DNA from: Pseudomonas taiwanensis DSM 21245 | GTDB taxonomy: Bacteria; Pseudomonadota; Gammaproteobacteria; Pseudomonadales; Pseudomonadaceae | Reading direction: 5' to 3' | DNA length: 61,747 nucleotides | Assembly (NCBI RefSeq): GCF_000425785.1 | Contig: NZ_AUEC01000033.1 | Location: 1 to 61,747 of the forward strand | Shown here: piece after piece, positions 17,922 to 24,531 of the stretch | How the letters are laid out: the number at the start of each line of letters is the position of its first letter | Position numbering within the stretch: the first letter of the stretch is position 1 | The notes under the pieces: generated by a model | Told to the model about the DNA's origin: nothing | The model's database searches: none | The model's input: the letters and a program-made list of their open reading frames with translations, nothing else | Translations under genes and position numbers: made by a program

Positions 17922-19022
17922 TCAGTATTCGATCCGTACATCCCCCTTCGGCACACTGCAGCACGACAGGATGTAGCCTTCGGCTTCGTCTTCCTCGGTA
18001 ATACCGCCGTTGTGCTCCATCTCCACTTCGCCACCGAGCTTGAGTACCTTGCAGGTGCCACAGATGCCCATGCCGCAGGCTTTGGGAATCATCAGCCCGA
18101 CCTTCGCCGCCGCCGCATGCACTGTCTCGCCCGGCGCGACGCGGATGCTCTTGTCGCTGCCGACGAACTCCACCAGGTTCAGGTCCGATGCGTCCAGTTC
18201 CGGCGCGTCGGCGGCCTGTTCGGCATGTTCGACCGCATCGGCCTTGGCCTCTGGCGGCGTGGCGCCGAACGACTCTTCGTGGTAGTTCTTCATGTCGAAG
18301 CCCACCGCTTCGAGCATGCGCTTGACCGCGCTCATGTATGGCGTCGGCCCGCAGCAGAACACCACGCGCTCCATGTAGTCAGGGGCGATCAGCTCCATCA
18401 GCCGCTGGTTCAGGTAACCACGGTAGCCCGCCCACGGCTCGCCCAAACCATGCTTCTCGCAAATGATGTGCAGGCTGAAGTTAGGGATGCGCGACGCCAT
18501 CTGCTCCAGCTCGCGGTGGTAGATGATGTCTTTGGGCGAACGGGCGCTGTGGACGAACACCATGTCGACATTGCCGTTGGTGTCATAGAACCAGCGCGCC
18601 ATCGACATCACCGGGGTAATGCCCACGCCACCCGACAGGTAAAGCACTTTCGGCGCGGGGAAGTCGATGGCGTTGAACAGCCCGACAGGGCCGTGCACCG
18701 GCACCTCAAGGCCTTCGTGCATAGTGTCGTGCAGGAAGTTGGACACCAGCCCCCCCGGCACGCGCTTGACGGTGATCGAGAAGCTGTAGGGCACCGATGG
18801 CGAGCTGGAGATGGTGTACGAACGCATTACCTGCTTGCCGTCGATTTCAAGCTCCAGGGTGACGAACTGCCCTGGCTTGAAGAAGAACATGATCGGCTGG
18901 TCGGCCATGAAGCAGAAGGTGCGCACGTCCCAGGTCTCCTGGATGACCTTGACGCAGCGCACGATGTGGCGGCCGTTGGCCCAGGTCTGGGTGGTGACCG
19001 GATTGAGGAAGGTATCGGACAT
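17922..19022 (-). CDS. gbcB: Glycine betaine monooxygenase, reductase component
   Basis: A 366-residue flavin reductase that passes electrons from NAD(P)H to the Rieske oxygenase GbcA. It has an N-terminal ferredoxin-reductase FAD domain (RSYTISSSPS), an NAD domain (LYLSGGVGITPVMSMARW, VVFCCGPTPYM) and a C-terminal plant-type 2Fe-2S ferredoxin domain (CGMGICGTCKVLKLGG, later SCCSVP), joined by an Ala/Glu-rich linker. Two ATGs lie six bases apart; GGAG abuts the first (19028) but is 6 nt from the second (19022), so I chose 19022. It is divergent from gbcA, an unusual split that lets one intergenic region control both halves. Confidence 0.95.
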   Translation of the reverse strand: MSDTFLNPVTTQTWANGRHIVRCVKVIQETWDVRTFCFMADQPIMFFFKPGQFVTLELEIDGKQVMRSYTISSSPSVPYSFSITVKRVPGGLVSNFLHDTMHEGLEVPVHGPVGLFNAIDFPAPKVLYLSGGVGITPVMSMARWFYDTNGNVDMVFVHSARSPKDIIYHRELEQMASRIPNFSLHIICEKHGLGEPWAGYRGYLNQRLMELIAPDYMERVVFCCGPTPYMSAVKRMLEAVGFDMKNYHEESFGATPPEAKADAVEHAEQAADAPELDASDLNLVEFVGSDKSIRVAPGETVHAAAAKVGLMIPKACGMGICGTCKVLKLGGEVEMEHNGGITEEDEAEGYILSCCSVPKGDVRIEY

Positions 19023-19081
19023 GTTCATCTCCAGCGGCCGACTATTGGCCTTTTATGGCTTGGATAATGCGCAAGCTGAAG

Positions 19082-19125
19082 GCGACGTACATTCCTGCCA
19101 GCGACATCGGCGTGCTTATCGCGAC
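19082..19125 (+). promoter_or_regulatory. Candidate GbdR half-sites between gbcB and gbcA
   Basis: GCGAC occurs at 19082, 19101 and 19121, spacings of 19 and 20 bp, i.e. about two helical turns, as expected for AraC-family tandem half-sites. GCGAC-type half-sites with 20-21 bp spacing are also seen upstream of the dipeptidase gene and between sdaB and cbcX. GbdR control of gbcA and gbcB is known in P. aeruginosa; the exact site here is my inference. Confidence 0.4.
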
Positions 19126-19316
19126 CAGCCGCGCACTACAAGGGTTGGCGCGTCGGAATTCGAATCGGCCATGTCGCCCATGGATACGGTTGCTGACGTC
19201 TTCGGACGCACACTCCACGGCAAAACAACATGCTGTTTCTTGACGAGCAGCCTTGCGGCACCACAACAACGATTAGCCACCTTTTGCCGGCCGCACACGG
19301 CCCCGAGGAATACACG

Positions 19317-20609
19317 ATGGACGTCACCGCAACACTGAGCCTGGGCGATCCACTGGAACCTGCACGCAAGGCCACCGCCGAGATGCTGCAGACCCGCGAG
19401 CGCACCTTCTCGCTGCCCCAGCCGTTCTACAACGACGAGCGTCTGTTCCAGATCGACATGCAGGAGATCTTCCACAAGGAATGGTTGATCGCGGGGCTTG
19501 TCAGCGAGATCCCGACCAAGGGCAACTTCCTGACCCTGCAGATCGGCAAGAACCCGATCATCGTGATCCGCGGTGCCGAGGGCAAAGTGCATGCCTTCCA
19601 CAACGTCTGCCGTCACCGCGGCTCGCGTCTGTGCACCAGCGAAAAAGGCAAGGTGGCCAAGCTGGTCTGCCCTTACCACCAGTGGACCTACGAGCTCGAC
19701 GGCCGCCTGCTGTTCGCCGGCACCGAAATGGGCGCCGACTTCGACATGAACCAGTACGGCCTCAAGCCTGTGAATGTGAAGGTCGCCGGTGGCTACATCT
19801 TCATCAGCCTGGCGGAAAACCCACCCGCCATCGACGAGTTCCTGGCCACCCTGGACCACTACATGGAACCGTACGACATGGAAAACACCAAGGTGGCGGT
19901 GCAGACCACCTTGATGGAAAAAGCCAACTGGAAACTGGTGCTGGAAAACAACCGCGAGTGCTATCACTGCAACGGCTCCCACCCTGAGCTGCTGAAAACC
20001 CTGCTGGAATGGGACGACACCAACGACCCACGCGCCGACCAGGCCTTCAAGGACCACGTGGCCGCCTCCGCCGCTGCCTGGGAAGCCGAGAAGATCCCGT
20101 ACCTGCACAAGAGCCATGGCCTGCGTAACCGCATCGTGCGCATGCCGCTGCTCAAGGGCACCGTGTCCATGACCATGGACGGCAAGCAGGCGTGCAAGAA
20201 GTTGATGGGCCGCATCAAGAACCCGGACCTGGGCTCGATGCGCATCCTGCACCTGCCGCACTCGTGGAACCACTGCATGGGCGACCACATGATCGTGTTC
20301 ACCGTGTGGCCGATCAGTGCCCAGGAAACCATGGTCACCACCAAGTGGCTGGTGCATAAGGATGCCGTGGAAGGCGTGGACTACGACCCTGAGCAGATGC
20401 GCAAGGTATGGGACGCCACCAACGACCAGGACCGCCGTCTGGCGGAAGAGAACCAGCGCGGGATCAACTCCACCGCTTACCAGCCTGGGCCGTATTCGAA
20501 GACCTATGAGTTCGGCGTGGTGAACTTCATCGATTGGTACAGCCAGCGGTTGCTGAACAATCTGGGGGCCGAGCCTGCGCCGTATCTGAAGGAAGTTCAG
20601 GCACAGTGA
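19317..20609 (+). CDS. gbcA: Glycine betaine monooxygenase, Rieske oxygenase component
   Basis: A 430-residue Rieske non-heme iron oxygenase that demethylates glycine betaine to dimethylglycine with release of formaldehyde. The Rieske ligands are Cys98 and His100 (CRH) and Cys118 and His121 (CPYH), with the normal 17-residue spacing. The mononuclear iron site shows the NRECYHCNGSH motif with His217 and His222. I chose the ATG at 19317, which follows GAGGA, because upstream residues in the open frame have no family resemblance. A strong hairpin follows the stop. Expression is expected to be driven by GbdR from the divergent gbcB-gbcA region. Confidence 0.96.
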   Translation: MDVTATLSLGDPLEPARKATAEMLQTRERTFSLPQPFYNDERLFQIDMQEIFHKEWLIAGLVSEIPTKGNFLTLQIGKNPIIVIRGAEGKVHAFHNVCRHRGSRLCTSEKGKVAKLVCPYHQWTYELDGRLLFAGTEMGADFDMNQYGLKPVNVKVAGGYIFISLAENPPAIDEFLATLDHYMEPYDMENTKVAVQTTLMEKANWKLVLENNRECYHCNGSHPELLKTLLEWDDTNDPRADQAFKDHVAASAAAWEAEKIPYLHKSHGLRNRIVRMPLLKGTVSMTMDGKQACKKLMGRIKNPDLGSMRILHLPHSWNHCMGDHMIVFTVWPISAQETMVTTKWLVHKDAVEGVDYDPEQMRKVWDATNDQDRRLAEENQRGINSTAYQPGPYSKTYEFGVVNFIDWYSQRLLNNLGAEPAPYLKEVQAQ

Positions 20610-20615
20610 TCGATG

Positions 20616-20646
20616 CCGCGCCTCGCCCACACTGGGCGAGGCGCGG
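20616..20646 (+). terminator. Strong hairpin after gbcA
   Basis: CCGCGCCTCGCCCA at 20616-20629 and TGGGCGAGGCGCGG at 20633-20646 form a perfect 14-bp stem with a 3-nt loop, 6 bp after the gbcA stop. No T-run follows, so it may protect the mRNA or act as a convergent barrier with the RHS gene. Confidence 0.75.
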
Positions 20647-20685
20647 TCAACCCGGGCCCCGCCGGACGGTACGACACCGACCCGG

Positions 20686-21573
20686 TCAGCGGCTTCTAAC
20701 CATCACGCTGTTCAACACATCCTCATCTGCACGAGAAACCTGCCTGGCCAGCGCGGCCCCTGGTAGTCGATAGGCCCAGTGCACCGTATCCAGTGCCGCC
20801 TTCCCTGTTCTGATCCCTGCCTGCAAGGCCGCCCTTCGCACGAAAGAAGGGAGAAGCACCTGGCCCATGGCCTCTATCGCTACGCTCCATCTATTTATTC
20901 CGTGCTGGTCAGCCAGCGCGGTCCAGGTTCTGAATGTCTGGTAACTGTGCAAATTGGTCCCCACTGCGACAAAACCACTGCTTGCGGCCCCGGCCCAGGC
21001 GAGCTGCCCTGCCAATGACGCTGCAGGGGATGAGGGGGTCTGGAGGACATTTCGGGTGACATTGGCGACAGCCCCCATGGGCGCTGCGGCGTAACCGATC
21101 AGACTGTCCGCAAGCTCGGGGAGCAAGGGCGCCTGGCTCACCGTCTCACCTTGTGCCCTTTGCACCCGCTGTTTAGTCACGACCAGCGCCCTACGATTGC
21201 CAGCGGCAAGCGCCGTCGACAGGCTGGAAAATGCCTGAGTGCCCACAGGGATCCACTCCAGAACGCGACCTGTCGGATCATATTTGTTCACCGGGTCGCC
21301 CGCGCAATAGGCGTAGCTGTTCACCCCCCCCTCACCGAAGGGGCTGCGTGAATCCGGCGAGTGGAGACGCATGATCGCTGGGTTGAATTGACGATACCCA
21401 TTGCCCAAGTGGTAGCAAGCTGTCAGCTCATCTCTGGGCTCCCCACAGAATGCACTCATTGGCCCACCCTGGGCGGCAGTCGATCCATAGGCTGTGTAGG
21501 CTCTTGCTTGGTTGTGCGCACCATTGAGGACCGAATGCTGCCGATCAGTCGCCAACAACTGCACAAAGCTCAT
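20686..21573 (-). CDS. Orphan RHS core tip protein with a hydrophobic C-terminal domain
   Basis: A 295-residue protein starting MSFVQLLATDRQHSVL, followed by the RHS core: ARAYTAYG, LTACYHLGNGYRQFNPAIMR, LHSPDSRSPFGEGGVNSYAY, CAGDPVNKYDPTGR. The 190-residue C-terminus differs completely from the first RHS tip and includes Ala/Gly-rich hydrophobic stretches (SLIGYAAAPMGAVANVTRNV, SLAGQLAWAGAASSGFVAVG), a pattern seen in several RHS tips of this genus. It starts next to the DnaA-box array. No obvious immunity gene is adjacent. Role unknown; an effector-like protein or a locus remnant are both possible. Confidence 0.78.
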   Translation of the reverse strand: MSFVQLLATDRQHSVLNGAHNQARAYTAYGSTAAQGGPMSAFCGEPRDELTACYHLGNGYRQFNPAIMRLHSPDSRSPFGEGGVNSYAYCAGDPVNKYDPTGRVLEWIPVGTQAFSSLSTALAAGNRRALVVTKQRVQRAQGETVSQAPLLPELADSLIGYAAAPMGAVANVTRNVLQTPSSPAASLAGQLAWAGAASSGFVAVGTNLHSYQTFRTWTALADQHGINRWSVAIEAMGQVLLPSFVRRAALQAGIRTGKAALDTVHWAYRLPGAALARQVSRADEDVLNSVMVRSR

Positions 21574-21660
21574 GGTGACAGGCTCCAGAGAATGGTTGTG
21601 CCCAACCTAGTGGAGTTCGAAGCGGCTGAAAACTAGCAAAAATGATAGGTGTGAAGCCTC

Positions 21661-22165
21661 TTACTCACAGACTTACCCACAACCCAAGTACAAAGACAAC
21701 GCGCGTCTACCTCTCGTCATACGACCGTGTGTTTGATCATTTTCTGATCAAACCTCTACAGGCACTGTAAACAAAGGCCTGGAAGCCTCTGCGAACACAT
21801 TGTCCACAGAGCAACCAACAAAGAATGTGGGAAACAGCAGTTCAGCCGAAAAGGGATGTGGAAAAGTGTCTAGAACTCCCGAAATCAGTGGCTTGTGTGC
21901 GTAACAGGAGAATTTGGACAAAAAATGATCGTTTCCATGAAGCCCTTTGATTTCACCGCATCCAGGGATGGGCGAACATATTATCCACAGACCGGCTAAC
22001 AGGGATTGTGGGCAATATCAGGTCAATGCCGCGAATCACGACTCAAGCACGCTCGCTGAAGGCTGATCATTTTTTGATCTAATCTCTGAAAGGCGCATGA
22101 TCAAAGGCGCACAGCCATGCACCAACACTTTATCCACACCTTGGCGAACAGATTCCGTGGGCAAA
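21661..22165. other. Non-coding array of DnaA-box-like pairs and TGATCA palindromes (three units)
   Basis: No gene lies between 21574 and 22258. Three forward boxes, TTGTCCACA 21800, TTATCCACA 21981 and TTATCCACA 22130, are each followed exactly 26 bp later by an inverted box (TGTGGGAAA 21826, TGTGGGCAA 22007, CGTGGGCAA 22156). The flanking bases are also similar (GAACA or CAACA just before each forward box, AACA inside each pair). Units 1 and 3 are preceded 65-66 bp upstream by TGATCA-type inverted repeats with 5-nt spacers (21732-21752 and 22065-22079); unit 2 has a TGATC at 21926. Extra boxes lie at 21673 (TTACCCACA) and 21857 (TGTGGAAAA). DnaA binding is inferred from the match to TTATCCACA. 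Confidence 0.7.
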
Positions 22166-22258
22166 ATTGCGGTTCACCTGGTATTTCTGCCAGTTTCGCT
22201 CCTGGGAGGGGCGTGATGAAGTGGATGCCACTATTAAGGCATCACTGCGAGCGCACTT

Positions 22259-22477
22259 ATGCACAATCGTCTGCTGGGTACCGTGAAGTGGTTCAACGAA
22301 GACCATGGGATGGGTGTTATCAGCAGCGATGAGGAAGAGGTGGATTACTTCGTGACTCAGCTTGCGATCATCGAGGGTGGCCAGGGCAGCCTGCAGGAGG
22401 GAGAGCGGGTATCGTTCGAGCCGGTGATAGAGGGAGTCGCTTGTTGGGCGTTCAATGTCATACGGGAACAGCCTTGA
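22259..22477 (+). CDS. Cold-shock-domain protein with degenerate RNA-binding motifs
   Basis: A 72-residue single-domain protein. The start, RLLGTVKWFNEDHGMGVISS, is clearly CspA-like, but the RNP1 motif, normally KGFGFI, reads HGMGVI, losing both stacking phenylalanines, and RNP2, normally VFVHFSAI, reads YFVTQLAI. The tail (GERVSFEPVIEGVACWAFNV) retains the domain's closing strand. It has no canonical long cold-shock 5' leader that I can recognise; instead the DnaA-box array lies upstream. Nucleic-acid affinity is probably altered. A REP-like hairpin follows. Confidence 0.8.
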   Translation: MHNRLLGTVKWFNEDHGMGVISSDEEEVDYFVTQLAIIEGGQGSLQEGERVSFEPVIEGVACWAFNVIREQP

Positions 22478-22478
22478 A

Positions 22479-22510
22479 GGCCCTATCGCCGAGAAGCCGG
22501 CGACAGGGCC
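22479..22510. terminator. REP-like hairpin between the cold-shock gene and the ETF operon
   Basis: GGCCCTATCGCCG and CGGCGACAGGGCC flank a short loop at 22479-22510, between two convergent genes. The stem is near perfect and should serve both strands as a transcript end. Confidence 0.65.
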
Positions 22511-22517
22511 GTTGGAT

Positions 22518-23288
22518 TCAGCGCAAGACCCCCTCCTCCACCAGCAACTTGAGGATGGCCTCGGCCCCTTCCTGCGGCGAAACGTCCTTCAACACCTTGC
22601 CCCCACCACCGCTGGCCTTGGCCGTCGCCGCCTTCATCCGGTCGGCTCCGCTCTTGGCCTTGATCACCTTCAGCCGCTTTGGACGTGGCCGCGCCGGTTG
22701 CAGCTCGGCGTCCGCCAGCAGTTCATCCTCGAGGATATCCACATTGCGCGCCGCCAACACGCCCCGGCGCGCTGGCCCAAAGGCGCTCTGACGGGGCTTA
22801 GGTGCGGCGTTATCCACAGTCGCCAGCAGCGGCAGGCGTACCTTCAAACGGCGTCGCTGACCACGCGGCAGCGCTTGCAGTACCTGGGCAGTACCGTTCT
22901 CGATGGATTCGACTTCGGCCAGCCCTACCACCAGCGGCCAACCCAGCTTCTCAGCCAACAGAAACGGCAGCATGCCCGAACCTTCACCCGTCTCGGCCTG
23001 GCTTCCGGTCAATACCATTTGGGCCCCTGCGTCACGCAGGTAGTCGCTCAACACTCCCAGCACATCGGCGCCGGCAGGCTGTTCCAGCACATCCAGGTGA
23101 TCCAGCCCCATGCCCAGGTAAGCACGCAGCGCTTCCTCACGAGGGTCACCTGCGTGCACCACCTGCAAGTTATCCCCAGCCAGTTGCAAACCCAGTTCCA
23201 CGGCTCGGGCGTCCTGCTCGGCGCGACGGGCGCGGCCGGAGCTTGGGTGGGCACCGATGGAAACCAGGCTGATGACTTTCGTACTCAT
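22518..23288 (-). CDS. Electron transfer flavoprotein beta subunit (betaine-pathway paralogue)
   Basis: A 256-residue EtfB-like protein: VISLVSIGAHPSSGRARR at the start, then a nucleotide-binding-like region (MVLTGSQAETGEGSGMLPFL), SIENGTAQVLQALPRGQRRRLKVRLPLL, and a lysine-rich linker before the C-terminal helix. It is divergent from housekeeping EtfB, lacking its standard N-terminus. With the EtfA-like protein encoded 10 bp upstream it probably takes electrons from DgcA and delivers them through DgcB to quinone. It is last in the dipeptidase-DUF5943-dgcA-dgcB-etf run. A perfect TTATCCACA lies in its coding sequence at 22810. Confidence 0.85.
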   Translation of the reverse strand: MSTKVISLVSIGAHPSSGRARRAEQDARAVELGLQLAGDNLQVVHAGDPREEALRAYLGMGLDHLDVLEQPAGADVLGVLSDYLRDAGAQMVLTGSQAETGEGSGMLPFLLAEKLGWPLVVGLAEVESIENGTAQVLQALPRGQRRRLKVRLPLLATVDNAAPKPRQSAFGPARRGVLAARNVDILEDELLADAELQPARPRPKRLKVIKAKSGADRMKAATAKASGGGGKVLKDVSPQEGAEAILKLLVEEGVLR

Positions 23289-23298
23289 GCTCGTGCCC

Positions 23299-24531
23299 TT
23301 ATGCCGCGTCGCGCTGGCCGCCGCTGCGGAAGTTGTCCACAGCCTCGATCAGTGCCTTGAGAATCGCCGAACTGTCGCCAATCACCGACAGGTCCGCCCG
23401 TTTGATCATGTCGCAGCCAGGGTCCATGTTGATCGCCACCACCTTGTCGCAGGCACCGATGCCCTGCAGGTGCTGGATCGCACCAGAGATACCCACCGCC
23501 ACGTAGACCCGCGCGGTTACCCAGGTACCCGTGGCACCCACCTGACGGTTGCGCGGCATGAAGCCGTCGTCCACCGCCACCCGCGAGGCGCCTTCGGTGG
23601 CACCGAGCGCTGCGGTGGCCTTGTGGTACAGGTCCCAGTCCTTGACACCATTGCCACCCGAGACGATGAACTCGGCCTCGGCCATGGCGATGGTGGCCGG
23701 ATCGACCGCGACCGAACCCAGGTCTTCAATACGCGACAGGCTGCGCGCAACGCTTGTGGACAACTCCACCGGCAAGGCTTCGTGACGGGTTTCGCTGACC
23801 GGCTCGGCGCACTCCGCGGCGGCCAGGATCAACCGAGGCACACTGCGTTGCAGGTCCTGCTGACCGGCACCGGCGCGGCCGATGCACTGGCCGTCCTTGA
23901 CCTGCCAGACCCGCGTTGCCGGGCGCTCGCCCAACGTCGCGCCCAGACGCCGCCCCAGTTCGCCGCCCCCGGTGCGGCTGTCGGGCAGCAACCAATGGCG
24001 CGGGGTGAATTGGTTATCCACAGCGCGCAGGGCTTGTACCAGTTGTTCCGGCGCATAACCTTGGTACTGCTCGCCTTCGATGACCAGCAAGCGGTCGACG
24101 CCGGCTGTGGAAAAGTTGCTTTCCTTGTGCTCGCCAAACACGATCGCCAGCACCGCACCGTCGCTGCCGGCCAGGCTATGGGCCAGGCCAAGCAGGTCAC
24201 GGTCGTGGCTGCTCAGGCGACCACCGACCATGTCTGGAACCACGGCGATGTAGAACGCCGGGGCCGGCACCTGGTGCAGCGGCAGCTGCACTTGCGCGGC
24301 GGCGGCGCGGCGCCCGCCCACACCAGTGCCCTGCTGGGCGCCACTGCGGTCGATGCGCTTGATGCCATGGGGGCCGATGAAGCCTGCGGCAATGGCATGG
24401 GGGTTCTTGCGGATGAGGCCGTTGGGCCCCATCCAGCTGGTCTGCTGCGTCTGCATCGCCGCGTGCAGCGGATGCAGACGGTTACGGGCGATCCACTCGG
24501 CGCGTGGGTCGCGGCGGATGATGTCGCTCAT
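23299..24531 (-). CDS. Electron transfer flavoprotein alpha subunit (betaine-pathway paralogue)
   Basis: A 410-residue EtfA-like protein, about 100 residues longer than housekeeping EtfA owing to an N-terminal extension of basic, Gly/Pro-containing sequence (IIRRDPRAEWIARNRLHPLH, SGAQQGTGVGGRR). The C-terminal FAD-binding domain is canonical: QVGATGTWVTARVYVAVGIS and GAIQHLQGIG, CDKVVAINMDPGCD, ADLSVIGD. Its start overlaps the dgcB stop (TGATG), so the two are translationally coupled. Two DnaA-box matches lie in the frame (24014 perfect, 23333 one mismatch), both encoding Val-Asp-Asn. Confidence 0.88.
   Translation of the reverse strand: MSDIIRRDPRAEWIARNRLHPLHAAMQTQQTSWMGPNGLIRKNPHAIAAGFIGPHGIKRIDRSGAQQGTGVGGRRAAAAQVQLPLHQVPAPAFYIAVVPDMVGGRLSSHDRDLLGLAHSLAGSDGAVLAIVFGEHKESNFSTAGVDRLLVIEGEQYQGYAPEQLVQALRAVDNQFTPRHWLLPDSRTGGGELGRRLGATLGERPATRVWQVKDGQCIGRAGAGQQDLQRSVPRLILAAAECAEPVSETRHEALPVELSTSVARSLSRIEDLGSVAVDPATIAMAEAEFIVSGGNGVKDWDLYHKATAALGATEGASRVAVDDGFMPRNRQVGATGTWVTARVYVAVGISGAIQHLQGIGACDKVVAINMDPGCDMIKRADLSVIGDSSAILKALIEAVDNFRSGGQRDAA

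Noticed and set aside
21661..22165. The chromosomal origin of replication (oriC)
   Set aside because: Origin-like motifs are present, but dnaA, dnaN, rpmH, gyrB or parAB are absent, and the surrounding gene order is the betaine region, which I recall as far from oriC in P. putida.
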